The translations under genes were made by a program, and so were the position numbers. This document shows, one piece after another, positions 58,313 to 64,000 of a stretch of DNA of 64,000 nucleotides (the stretch's first letter is position 1; the number at the start of each line of letters is the position of its first letter). The stretch comes from Candidatus Aenigmatarchaeota archaeon (GTDB lineage Archaea; Aenigmatarchaeota; Aenigmatarchaeia; GW2011-AR5): contig JACPRW010000006.1 of NCBI GenBank assembly GCA_016193585.1, positions 126,293 through 190,292 on the forward strand. The letters are read 5' to 3'. Below the pieces are notes generated by a model that was not told where the DNA came from, searched no databases, and saw only the letters and a list, made by a program, of their open reading frames with translations.

Positions 58313-58334
58313 AAGAACGGCATGAGGTGATTAT

Positions 58335-58898
58335 GTGGACCTACCATGGGGCGACGAGCGGTCGCTGAAATTCATAACGAACGTCGGCCTCATCACGAGC
58401 GACGGGCCGCACGGACCCAACGTCATGGCGGCCGAATGGACGCATCACGTTTCGTACAAGCCGGGCTATATAGCGGTGTGCATCGGGTCCGGGAAGGCGA
58501 CACTAGAGAACATCACGAAAACAAAAAAATTCGGCGTCAACATCACCGCGACTGGTCAGTCGGTCATGGCACATGTTGCGGGAAACTACTCAGGGAAAAA
58601 GACCGATAAAATCGGCGCGCTCAAGGAACTTGGCTTCACGTTCTACAATGGAGAGAAAACGGGGCTGCATATGGTTCAGGGTGCGGCGCTCAATGCGGAA
58701 TGCAAGGTTATAAAAATGACAACCGTTGGCGACCACGTCATGGTCATCGGCGAAGTGCTGAGCGCTTCTGCCACGGACAAAGAACCGGTGGCATACCACA
58801 AGGGCATGTATTGGAACATGGAAACGCCTACCGCAAAACCATCTGAAGCAGAGCGCGACCACATGCATAAGATTGTCGCCAAGCATCTGAAGAAATAG
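58335..58898 (+). CDS. Flavin reductase-like FMN-binding protein
   Basis: 187 aa. Split-barrel flavoprotein: ITNVGLITSDGPHGPNVMAAEWTHHVSYKPGYIAVCIG, then KKFGVNITATGQSVMAHVAGNYSG, then NAECKVIKMTTVGDHVMVIGEVL, the pattern of flavin reductase-like proteins that bind FMN. Start GTG 58335 has GAGGTGATT upstream. It follows the quinone oxidoreductase by 22 bases, suggesting joint use of NAD(P)H and flavin. Confidence 0.88.
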   Translation: MDLPWGDERSLKFITNVGLITSDGPHGPNVMAAEWTHHVSYKPGYIAVCIGSGKATLENITKTKKFGVNITATGQSVMAHVAGNYSGKKTDKIGALKELGFTFYNGEKTGLHMVQGAALNAECKVIKMTTVGDHVMVIGEVLSASATDKEPVAYHKGMYWNMETPTAKPSEAERDHMHKIVAKHLKK

Positions 58899-58933
58899 CC
58901 ATCTTTTTATTTCTCATCGTTCAGTATAACGCC

Positions 58934-59392
58934 ATGGAAGCCGAAGCGAAGCTGCAGCAGTACATGGCGGCGCATACCATGCCCGGGACTTTCGTGCGGT
59001 TCGCAGCATCGTGCCATACCGCCGAGGAGGCGGCGCGCGCCGCAGGGACGACCATCGACGAGATCGTCAAGAACGTCTGCCTCATTGGAGGCGGCTGGCT
59101 CATTGTCGCCATCGTCATGGGCAGGGACCGCGCGAGCACGACGCGGATTGCAGAGCTGCTCGGCATCGAGCGTCCGCGACCTGCGGCAGCGGAAGAGATT
59201 CTTATGAAAACGGGCTATCCGGCAGGCGGCGTACCGTCCTTCGGCTACGAGGCGACGTTCCTCATCGACGCGAACGTCATGGAGCGCCCCCTCGTCTACA
59301 CGAGCGGCGGCTCGGACCGCTCGCTCGTCCGCATCGCGCCGGCTGATTTGCAGAAGGCGAATGGCGCTGCCGTCGCCCGCATCCGGAAGTAA
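58934..59392 (+). CDS. YbaK/ProX-type aminoacyl-tRNA deacylase-like protein
   Basis: 152 aa. FAASCHTAEEAARAAGTTIDEIVKNVCLIGGGWLIVAIVMGRDRA, then AAEEILMKTGYPAGGVPSFGYEATFLIDANVM, then VYTSGGSDRSLVRIAPADL give the full YbaK fold with Lys and the GGVPPxG-like loop. It would clear mischarged tRNA. It differs from the coupled YbaK at 22270, so there are two in this window. Confidence 0.9.
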   Translation: MEAEAKLQQYMAAHTMPGTFVRFAASCHTAEEAARAAGTTIDEIVKNVCLIGGGWLIVAIVMGRDRASTTRIAELLGIERPRPAAAEEILMKTGYPAGGVPSFGYEATFLIDANVMERPLVYTSGGSDRSLVRIAPADLQKANGAAVARIRK

Positions 59393-59393
59393 T

Positions 59394-60518
59394 CTATGCG
59401 ATGCAGAATTCCTTGTTCCCGAAACGTACTCTTTTCATAATTTCTTCAACCGCTTCATGCATAACAGCTGTTTCATCCGGTAAACACTGCACTGGCTCCC
59501 GCATCTCGTCGATACGCCATGCCAGTTCCCTGCACTTTTGTATTTCTGCTTCCGGCTCTTCGTTCAGCTCCATTTCGTACACCCTGAGGAATAGCAGCTC
59601 GGCGAGCCTCTTGTTCATGGAAAGCGGCGAATCCGGAACAAACCGTTTGATGCGGTAATCCAACCCGTGCGTTTCGCACAGGCCCTTTACCGTCCTTCCC
59701 AATGATGCCCATGAATTGTCCTGCGGGGAAAACCTTCCCTGATACAGCGTTTTGTACCTGTCAACAAAATTTTTATTGTACCGTTCCAGCGATTTGTAGA
59801 AGGATTCAGCCTGCGCATCGCTCAGCGCCAGACCACCTGCCACCACGAACCGTCCTCCGCTCTCTTTCGTCTTCCTTATGACTGCTTCAAGATTCTCCCT
59901 GCTGTCCGTGATGAACGGCAGCACCGGCATGAGCGCGGTGCCTGTGTGTATGCCGGCTTCACTGCACTTTTTCATCGCAAGAAACCTGCTTTCAACTGAT
60001 GATGCAAACGGCTCAAAGAATTCCCGGTAGCCCGCAGACTGGTGCGAGCCGATGCTGAACACCACGCACGCCCATGACCGCCTGCTTATTTCCCTGATGA
60101 CATCAATGTCCCTGACAACGAGCGGCGATTTTGCTATGATGATGACGGGAAATTCATGCGTGCGGCAGACCTCGAGCATTTTTCTCGATAGCATGAACGT
60201 GCTTTCAACAGGCTGATAGTCGCCCACGCCGATGACGTCGCGCTCCACGTCCTGCAACTCCTTATCAAGAACCAGATGCGCATTCGTTTTAACGCGCAGG
60301 TACTGGGAGAACGTGTCATCCATGCCTACGGTGCGCTCATTCCCCACGTTAAGCCCGTACCCGTCCTGGCGCAGGAAGCAGTAGGCGCAGGCGTACTGGC
60401 AGCCGAGGTACGGGCTCGCCGAATACTTTGCCCAGAACCAGCCATCCTGATGCGCAAAGGTGTTGAGAACCTTATCGACGGTGATTTCCTCTACAACAAT
60501 CGTTCGGGAGGCTGGCAT
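59394..60518 (-). CDS. Radical SAM protein, SplB/Rv2578c-like
   Basis: 374 aa. PYLGCQYACAYCFLRQDGYGLN holds the CxxxCxxC cluster for the 4Fe-4S centre. VGDYQPVEST and KSPLVVRDIDVIREI follow in the TIM-barrel pattern of spore photoproduct lyase-like proteins. Start ATG 60518. The substrate is unknown; relatives range from DNA photoproduct repair to peptide modification. Convergent with the YbaK gene and divergent from lplB. Confidence 0.85.
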   Translation of the reverse strand: MPASRTIVVEEITVDKVLNTFAHQDGWFWAKYSASPYLGCQYACAYCFLRQDGYGLNVGNERTVGMDDTFSQYLRVKTNAHLVLDKELQDVERDVIGVGDYQPVESTFMLSRKMLEVCRTHEFPVIIIAKSPLVVRDIDVIREISRRSWACVVFSIGSHQSAGYREFFEPFASSVESRFLAMKKCSEAGIHTGTALMPVLPFITDSRENLEAVIRKTKESGGRFVVAGGLALSDAQAESFYKSLERYNKNFVDRYKTLYQGRFSPQDNSWASLGRTVKGLCETHGLDYRIKRFVPDSPLSMNKRLAELLFLRVYEMELNEEPEAEIQKCRELAWRIDEMREPVQCLPDETAVMHEAVEEIMKRVRFGNKEFCIA

Positions 60519-60552
60519 AAAGCAATTAATGCTTGCGGGATTAAATAGCAAC

Positions 60553-60840
60553 ATGCACGGCATTGCAGCAGAAAAAGTCCCTGACGGCAAGCTGCTGCGC
60601 GTGAAAGTGGACTACAGCGACCTCATCGAGCGCGTGCAGCTGACCGGCGATTTCTTTGTGCACCCCGAGGACGACGTGCTGCGCATCGAGGAAGCGATAG
60701 CCGGCATGCGCGCCGACGAGGATGAGGAAACGATTACGGATGTCGTCAGGACTATTGTCACCGAAAACCGCATAGAGCTTATCGGCATCAGTCCCGAGGC
60801 TATAGCGCGGAACGTCAGGAGGGCAATCGAAAGTAGATAG
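60553..60840 (+). CDS. lplB: Lipoate-protein ligase accessory subunit (LplB, C-terminal domain)
   Basis: 95 aa. KLLRVKVDYSDLIERVQLTGDFFVHPEDDVLRIEEAIAGM (in part) is the separate C-terminal domain of archaeal bipartite lipoate ligase, needed to make lipoyl-AMP. It lies directly before the catalytic subunit gene lplA, as in Thermoplasma. Start ATG 60553; a longer frame to 60460 overlaps the divergent gene. Confidence 0.88.
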   Translation: MHGIAAEKVPDGKLLRVKVDYSDLIERVQLTGDFFVHPEDDVLRIEEAIAGMRADEDEETITDVVRTIVTENRIELIGISPEAIARNVRRAIESR

Positions 60841-60849
60841 AATGGGATA

Positions 60850-60919
60850 CCTTGAAGAGCAAAGCTCTTCGAGGTCCCGAAGAAGTTTTAACTTCTTCGA
60901 GGACGACTCACGAAGTGAG
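60850..60919 (+). repeat. Three short hairpins between lplB and lplA, the last covering the lplA Shine-Dalgarno
   Basis: CCTTGAAGAGC-AAA-GCTCTTCGAGG (60850-60874), CGAAGAAGTT-TT-AACTTCTTCG (60878-60899) and CTCAC-GAA-GTGAG (60907-60919). The third hairpin's 3' arm begins GAGGGG (60917-60922), the ribosome-binding site 5 bases before ATG 60927. Same geometry as 44685-44697 with A-T in place of one G-C pair. Confidence 0.8.
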
Positions 60920-60926
60920 GGGCATT

Positions 60927-61670
60927 ATGAAATGGAGGATTATCGAACTGGAGCAGCGGAACGCGTTCATGCACATGGCGCTCGACGAGGCGGTAAGCGA
61001 GGCGGTTGCAGGCGGCGCGAACCCGACCATCAGGTTCTACACATGGAACCCGGGCGCGGTGAGCATCGGCTGTTTCCAGTCGCTGCACGACGAGGTTGAT
61101 GTCGAGGCGTGCACGAACAGGGGCATCGACGTCGTGCGGCGAAGGACCGGCGGCGGCGCGGTGTACCATGACATGAACGGTGAAATCACCTACAGCGTCA
61201 TCGCGTCCGAGGCATTACTGCCGAAAGGCATCACCGAATCGTACCTCGCCATATGCGGCTGGGTCATCGCCGGCCTTTCGCACCTCGGGTTGTCCGCCCG
61301 GTTCAAGCCCATCAACGACATACTCGTCGGCGACCGGAAGATTTCCGGCAATGCGCAGACGCGGCGGAACGGCGTCGTGCTCCAGCACGGCACCATACTG
61401 TACGACCTCGACGTGCACACGATGTTCTCGCTGCTCAAGGTAAGCAAGGAGAAAATATCGGACAAGATGATCACCGATGTCAGGCAGCGGGTAACCCGCG
61501 TGCTTGACCACACGAATGTTTCGCCGCAGGAAGTGTACGAGGCGCTCCTCGTCGGCTTCACTGCCGACAAGGAGCATGAGTTCGGCGCGTACACCAGTGA
61601 GGAACTCAGGCGGGCCGAGGAACTTGCCGCGACGCGCTATGCCACGAAGGAATGGAACGAGATGCGGTAA
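60927..61670 (+). CDS. lplA: Lipoate-protein ligase A, catalytic subunit
   Basis: 247 aa. RFYTWNPGAVSIGCFQS, VVRRRTGGGAVYHDMNGEITYS (lipoate pocket) and KPINDILVGDRKISGNAQ with the catalytic Lys are complete. It adenylates lipoate and attaches it to Lys of E2 and related proteins. LplB is encoded just upstream and the lipoylated E2 at 62369-63598. Start ATG 60927 follows a hairpin-buried GAGGGG. Confidence 0.93.
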   Translation: MKWRIIELEQRNAFMHMALDEAVSEAVAGGANPTIRFYTWNPGAVSIGCFQSLHDEVDVEACTNRGIDVVRRRTGGGAVYHDMNGEITYSVIASEALLPKGITESYLAICGWVIAGLSHLGLSARFKPINDILVGDRKISGNAQTRRNGVVLQHGTILYDLDVHTMFSLLKVSKEKISDKMITDVRQRVTRVLDHTNVSPQEVYEALLVGFTADKEHEFGAYTSEELRRAEELAATRYATKEWNEMR

Positions 61671-61757
61671 CGTGCACTCCGCCTCTCGTTTAGTAGGTTC
61701 CAAAGACGCAATTCCCCAGCAGCCGCATGTGTACGAACAAACACCAGAATTCAAGAA

Positions 61758-62169
61758 TTAGTAGCCCCTACCTCTGCTGAAGGCTTTTACAACCCAAACA
61801 ATAGAATTTTCTACAAAATATTCAAATCTATAGTCTCCAACGCGAAGTCCGTAAAGCGTATTGAGCCGTCCTTTCAGTTTCTTTACATCTGTTCCTGATC
61901 TCGATTCATATGGATTATCTTTATAGTGAACCCACAAAGGAATCCGGACATGAATTTGTGGGTTCACCTATAGCTCACAAGGAAATAATACAAGGTGGAT
62001 TCCATGAATCCACCTGTACAGGAGAATCTTCGATTCTCCTCGTATCTTGGTTGTTTCCTTGTAGAGCTATAAGTGTATTTAGCGCTGCTCTGCACAGGTC
62101 TCTTTCATGGTCTTGCAAAGAATCAAGAAATTTGAGAATTTTTGGGTGCAATCTAACTTCGTATACCAT
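61758..62169 (-). pseudogene. relE: relE toxin gene interrupted by a kissing-hairpin element
   Basis: Codons 1-33 (62169-62071) read MVYEVRLHPKILKFLDSLQDHERDLCRAALNTL and codons 34-87 (61922-61758) read KDNPYESRSGTDVKKLKGRL...YGLRVGDYRFEYFVENSIVWVVKAFSRGRGY. Both halves together give a normal-length RelE-type toxin. Removing exactly 61923-62070 restores the frame without a stop. With the element present, translation reads into it and stops, so the toxin is probably inactive. Its antitoxin lies just upstream with overlapping ends. Confidence 0.88.
61923..62070. repeat. Kissing-hairpin element inserted in relE, with two nested short hairpins
   Basis: 148 bp with ends ATAG/CTAT. The left stem GTGAACCCACAAA pairs with TTTGTGGGTTCAC over 13 bp. 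The right stem ACAAGGAAA/TTTCCTTGT has outer AGCTC/GAGCT. The right loop holds GGTGGATTC-CAT-GAATCCACC (61994-62014) and AGGAGAATC-TTC-GATTCTCCT (62020-62040). Flanks join as ...ATCTTT|AAGTG..., with no target duplication, so insertion was between TT and AA. Confidence 0.88.
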
Positions 62170-62332
62170 GCTTCCTATTATATTCATCTAAAGAGATAAA
62201 CTTATCTCTATCTCTTTCAAGGATTCCATGCAGGTTTTCAATATAGCTTTCTGCAACCATCTCCAGAACTTCCTTAATTTCTTCTATCTCCTCATGCATT
62301 TTAGTTATTTCCTGCTCCACTTTTGTTGGCAT
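62153..62332 (-). CDS. RelB-like antitoxin
   Basis: 59 aa, ATG 62332 to TAG 62153. MPTKVEQEITKMHEEIEEIKEVLEMVAESY, then RDKFISLDEYNRKHGIRS. Its last codons overlap the relE start (ATGGTATACG read in two frames), the typical coupling in relBE pairs. An acidic N-terminal helix and C-terminal tail would wrap the toxin. The toxin gene is broken, so the antitoxin is an orphan. Confidence 0.75.
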   Translation of the reverse strand: MPTKVEQEITKMHEEIEEIKEVLEMVAESYIENLHGILERDRDKFISLDEYNRKHGIRS

Positions 62333-62368
62333 GATATTAATGATTTGCTGATAGATTTATAGCATTCG

Positions 62369-63598
62369 TCACTGCTCCTCCACGAGCAGCATGTCGGGGT
62401 CTTCGAGGTACATCTTCAGGTCGTTCACGAACCGTGCCGCCTCGGCGCCGTCGACGACGCGATGGTCGAACGAGAGCGACAACGGCATCATTTTCCGCAG
62501 CTGGATTTCGCCCTCGCGGGAAACGACCTTGTCCTGTATCTTCCCTGTCGCGAGTATCGCGACCTCCGGCCAGTTGATGATGGGCGTTGCGTGGATGCCG
62601 CCGTACACGCCGACATTCGTGATGGTGAACGTGCCACCCTTCAGGTCAGCGAGGTCAATCGTCCGCTTCGCCGCCCTTTCCGCAAGCTCGCCTATTTCCT
62701 TTGCAATCGCGAGGATGCTCTTCTGGTCGGCTCCCTTGATGACCGGAACAAGAAGCCCGTCGGGCGTGTCGACGGCGACGCCGATGTTGTAGTACTTCTT
62801 GAGCACGATTTCCTGCGTGTCGTCGTCCAGCGACGCGCTGAGGTACGGATGTTTCCTGAGCGCGGCGATGACCGCCTTGACCACAAACGGCAGGTACGTC
62901 AGATGAATGCCCTGCGACGCCGCAAAATCCTTTTCCCGTTCCTTATGCCTGTGGAGCGATGTCACGTCAGCCTCGTCCATGTGCGTCACGTGCGGTGCGG
63001 TAGAAACTGCATGCACCATGTTTTTTGCGATAGCTTTCCGCACCCCCCTGAGGGAAATCCGTTCGATATACCCGTACATGTCGTACTTGCGCGTGACGGT
63101 GGCAGTGAGCTGCGTTTCCGTTGCTTCTCCTTTTTCTCCGGCGTGCTTCCGTACATCCTCATCGGTTACACGCCCCTGCGGTCCTGAGCCGGTTACGCTG
63201 CTCATAGTGACGCCGAGCTGCTTTGCCAGTACCCGGACCGCAGGCGTTGCGAGTATTTCTTTTTGTTGCTTCGCTTCCGCAGCCTCTTCGCGCCTCGGAA
63301 GGACGGTCTCTGTCCGCGGAAGCTCGCCAACCACGGAAACGGACGCTTCGTTTGCTGTTTCTATCGTCACGAGCGTCTCGCCAACCTTGACCGTTTCTCC
63401 CTGCTTGTGGTGGATTTTCAGAATGCTGCCGGCATAGGGCGACGGAATTTCGACGACTGCCTTGTCCGTCTCGATTTCGCAGAGCACGTCGTGCTCCTTT
63501 ACCGCATCCCCTTCCCTGACCTTCCACGACACGATTTCTCCCTCGGCAATGCCCTCGCCGACGTCGGGAAACCTGAACTCGATGGTCACGGGATTCAT
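62369..63598 (-). CDS. 2-oxoacid (pyruvate) dehydrogenase E2, dihydrolipoamide acyltransferase
   Basis: 409 aa. N-terminal lipoyl domain with IETDKAVVEIPSP, where Lys is lipoylated by LplA/LplB. A Glu/Ala-rich hinge, then a peripheral subunit-binding domain (TPAVRVLAKQLGVTMSSVTGSGPQGRVTDEDV), then the catalytic domain ending SLSFDHRVVDGAEAARF with the HxxxDG site. E1-beta ends just upstream on the same strand, so this is the E1-E2 operon; an E3 (dihydrolipoamide dehydrogenase) is not in the window. Confidence 0.96.
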   Translation of the reverse strand: MNPVTIEFRFPDVGEGIAEGEIVSWKVREGDAVKEHDVLCEIETDKAVVEIPSPYAGSILKIHHKQGETVKVGETLVTIETANEASVSVVGELPRTETVLPRREEAAEAKQQKEILATPAVRVLAKQLGVTMSSVTGSGPQGRVTDEDVRKHAGEKGEATETQLTATVTRKYDMYGYIERISLRGVRKAIAKNMVHAVSTAPHVTHMDEADVTSLHRHKEREKDFAASQGIHLTYLPFVVKAVIAALRKHPYLSASLDDDTQEIVLKKYYNIGVAVDTPDGLLVPVIKGADQKSILAIAKEIGELAERAAKRTIDLADLKGGTFTITNVGVYGGIHATPIINWPEVAILATGKIQDKVVSREGEIQLRKMMPLSLSFDHRVVDGAEAARFVNDLKMYLEDPDMLLVEEQ

Positions 63599-63933
63599 CT
63601 CGGTATCGATTCACACCGGCTGTTGAAGCAGCGCATGCCTGCCGTTTCCACGCACGAATAGATGCAGTTCGAGGTGTATTCGTTCACCAGCGCTGTTACT
63701 TTTGCCGCCTCATTTTTGTTGACTAGTATGTGGCATCCAAACGGGCACTTGCTTCCGATATCCACGCAGTCCGCTTCGGCCGCGCAGTAGTTGCTGCGGT
63801 TTATCTGCTCCTGCACGTATGCCGCGCTCACGCCGGAGCCGGCGACGATGATGACCGATATGGCGAGGAGCAGCGCGACGATTAGGAATGCGAGCAGGTA
63901 CTCAAGGTTCATGAACGTGGTCCAGCGTATCAT
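63595..63933 (-). CDS. Small secreted Cys-rich protein between E1-beta and E2
   Basis: 112 aa. Membrane helix (LLAFLIVALLLAISVIIVAGSG) then an outside domain with seven Cys: NYCAAEADCVDIGSKCPFGCHILVNK and NCIYSCVETAGMRCFNSRCES. The CxxxxxxCxDxxxxCPxGC spacing suggests disulfide bonding. Its stop overlaps the E2 start by ATGA, odd for a membrane protein within a soluble dehydrogenase operon. ATG 63912 is an alternative start. Function unknown. Confidence 0.65.
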   Translation of the reverse strand: MIRWTTFMNLEYLLAFLIVALLLAISVIIVAGSGVSAAYVQEQINRSNYCAAEADCVDIGSKCPFGCHILVNKNEAAKVTALVNEYTSNCIYSCVETAGMRCFNSRCESIPR

Positions 63934-63938
63934 ACCGG

Positions 63939-64000
63939 TCAAAACGACATCGTGGTTTCTATTGCCCTGTTTATTCTTTGTGCATCGGGAAGATAAAACT
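63939..64000 (-). CDS. C-terminal end of 2-oxoacid dehydrogenase E1-beta (cut by window edge)
   Basis: Reverse-strand translation from the edge reads FYLPDAQRINRAIETTMSF and a TGA at 63941-63939. The DYYLPxxxRIxxAIxxxxxF pattern is the usual E1-beta C-terminus (transketolase C-terminal domain). It is followed by the small secreted protein and E2. Only about 20 codons are present, so the call depends on that pattern and on the E2 next door. Confidence 0.7.
   Translation of the reverse strand, partial: FYLPDAQRINRAIETTMSF

Overview
The window is archaeal chromosomal DNA. Supporting genes are ribosomal protein eS6, initiation factor aIF2-gamma, the HerA/NurA/Mre11/Rad50 end-resection set, a two-gene lipoate ligase and a cDPG-synthetase-like P-loop protein. 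Many genes also have A/T-rich TATA boxes 20-35 bp before the start codon with little or no leader. Small genes, dense packing and many zinc-ribbon microproteins would suit a DPANN-type or similar small-genome archaeon, but I cannot place it further. I see no tRNA, rRNA or CRISPR array.

Layout. 1-2.8 kb: rad50 (cut by the window edge) and mre11. 3-14.4 kb: a defence island with a DUF488 pair, a coiled-coil protein, a complete type I restriction-modification operon with a Shedu-like nuclease, a DUF4145 protein and a predicted ribbon-helix-helix regulator inside it, and a Fic protein. 14.4-19 kb: herA, an AlkD-like protein, a HAD phosphatase, nurA and divergent endonuclease III. nurA-herA and mre11-rad50 lie on one strand on either side of the island, and a frameshifted copy of the herA tail sits inside the island. 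19-30 kb: translation genes (eS6, aIF2-gamma, a YbaK deacylase), a ZIP transporter with a NikR-like regulator, malic enzyme and thioredoxin reductase. 30-38.6 kb: two MNT/HEPN toxin-antitoxin pairs, glutaredoxin, a CARDB protein with a MacB-type ABC system, a PQQ-type sugar dehydrogenase and an ABC-2 exporter. 38.6-42 kb: an argF/cDPGS-like/arcC operon. 42-56.3 kb: secreted and membrane proteins for metal and thiol chemistry (cupredoxin, TlpA, CcdA, mercuric reductase with helpers, PCYCGC-like protein, a protein with four thioredoxin-like domains) plus a BlaI/M56 pair. 56.4-64 kb: a PadR regulator, redox enzymes, a radical SAM protein, the bipartite lipoate ligase, a broken relBE pair, and pyruvate/2-oxoacid dehydrogenase E2 with the end of E1-beta.

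The most unusual feature is a dispersed family of intergenic elements of about 93-206 bp. Each has two hairpins side by side inside conserved ends ATAG...CTAT. Stem sequences differ between copies but pairing is kept. The loop of the left hairpin is complementary to the loop of the right hairpin, and this pairing also co-varies. One copy (61923-62070) interrupts a relE toxin gene; removing exactly that segment restores an 87-codon RelE, so the element is mobile or was, and its ends are known. A second family of short-loop perfect hairpins occurs in arrays, often nested in the first. A third small motif, a hairpin that buries the Shine-Dalgarno sequence, occurs twice with compensatory changes.
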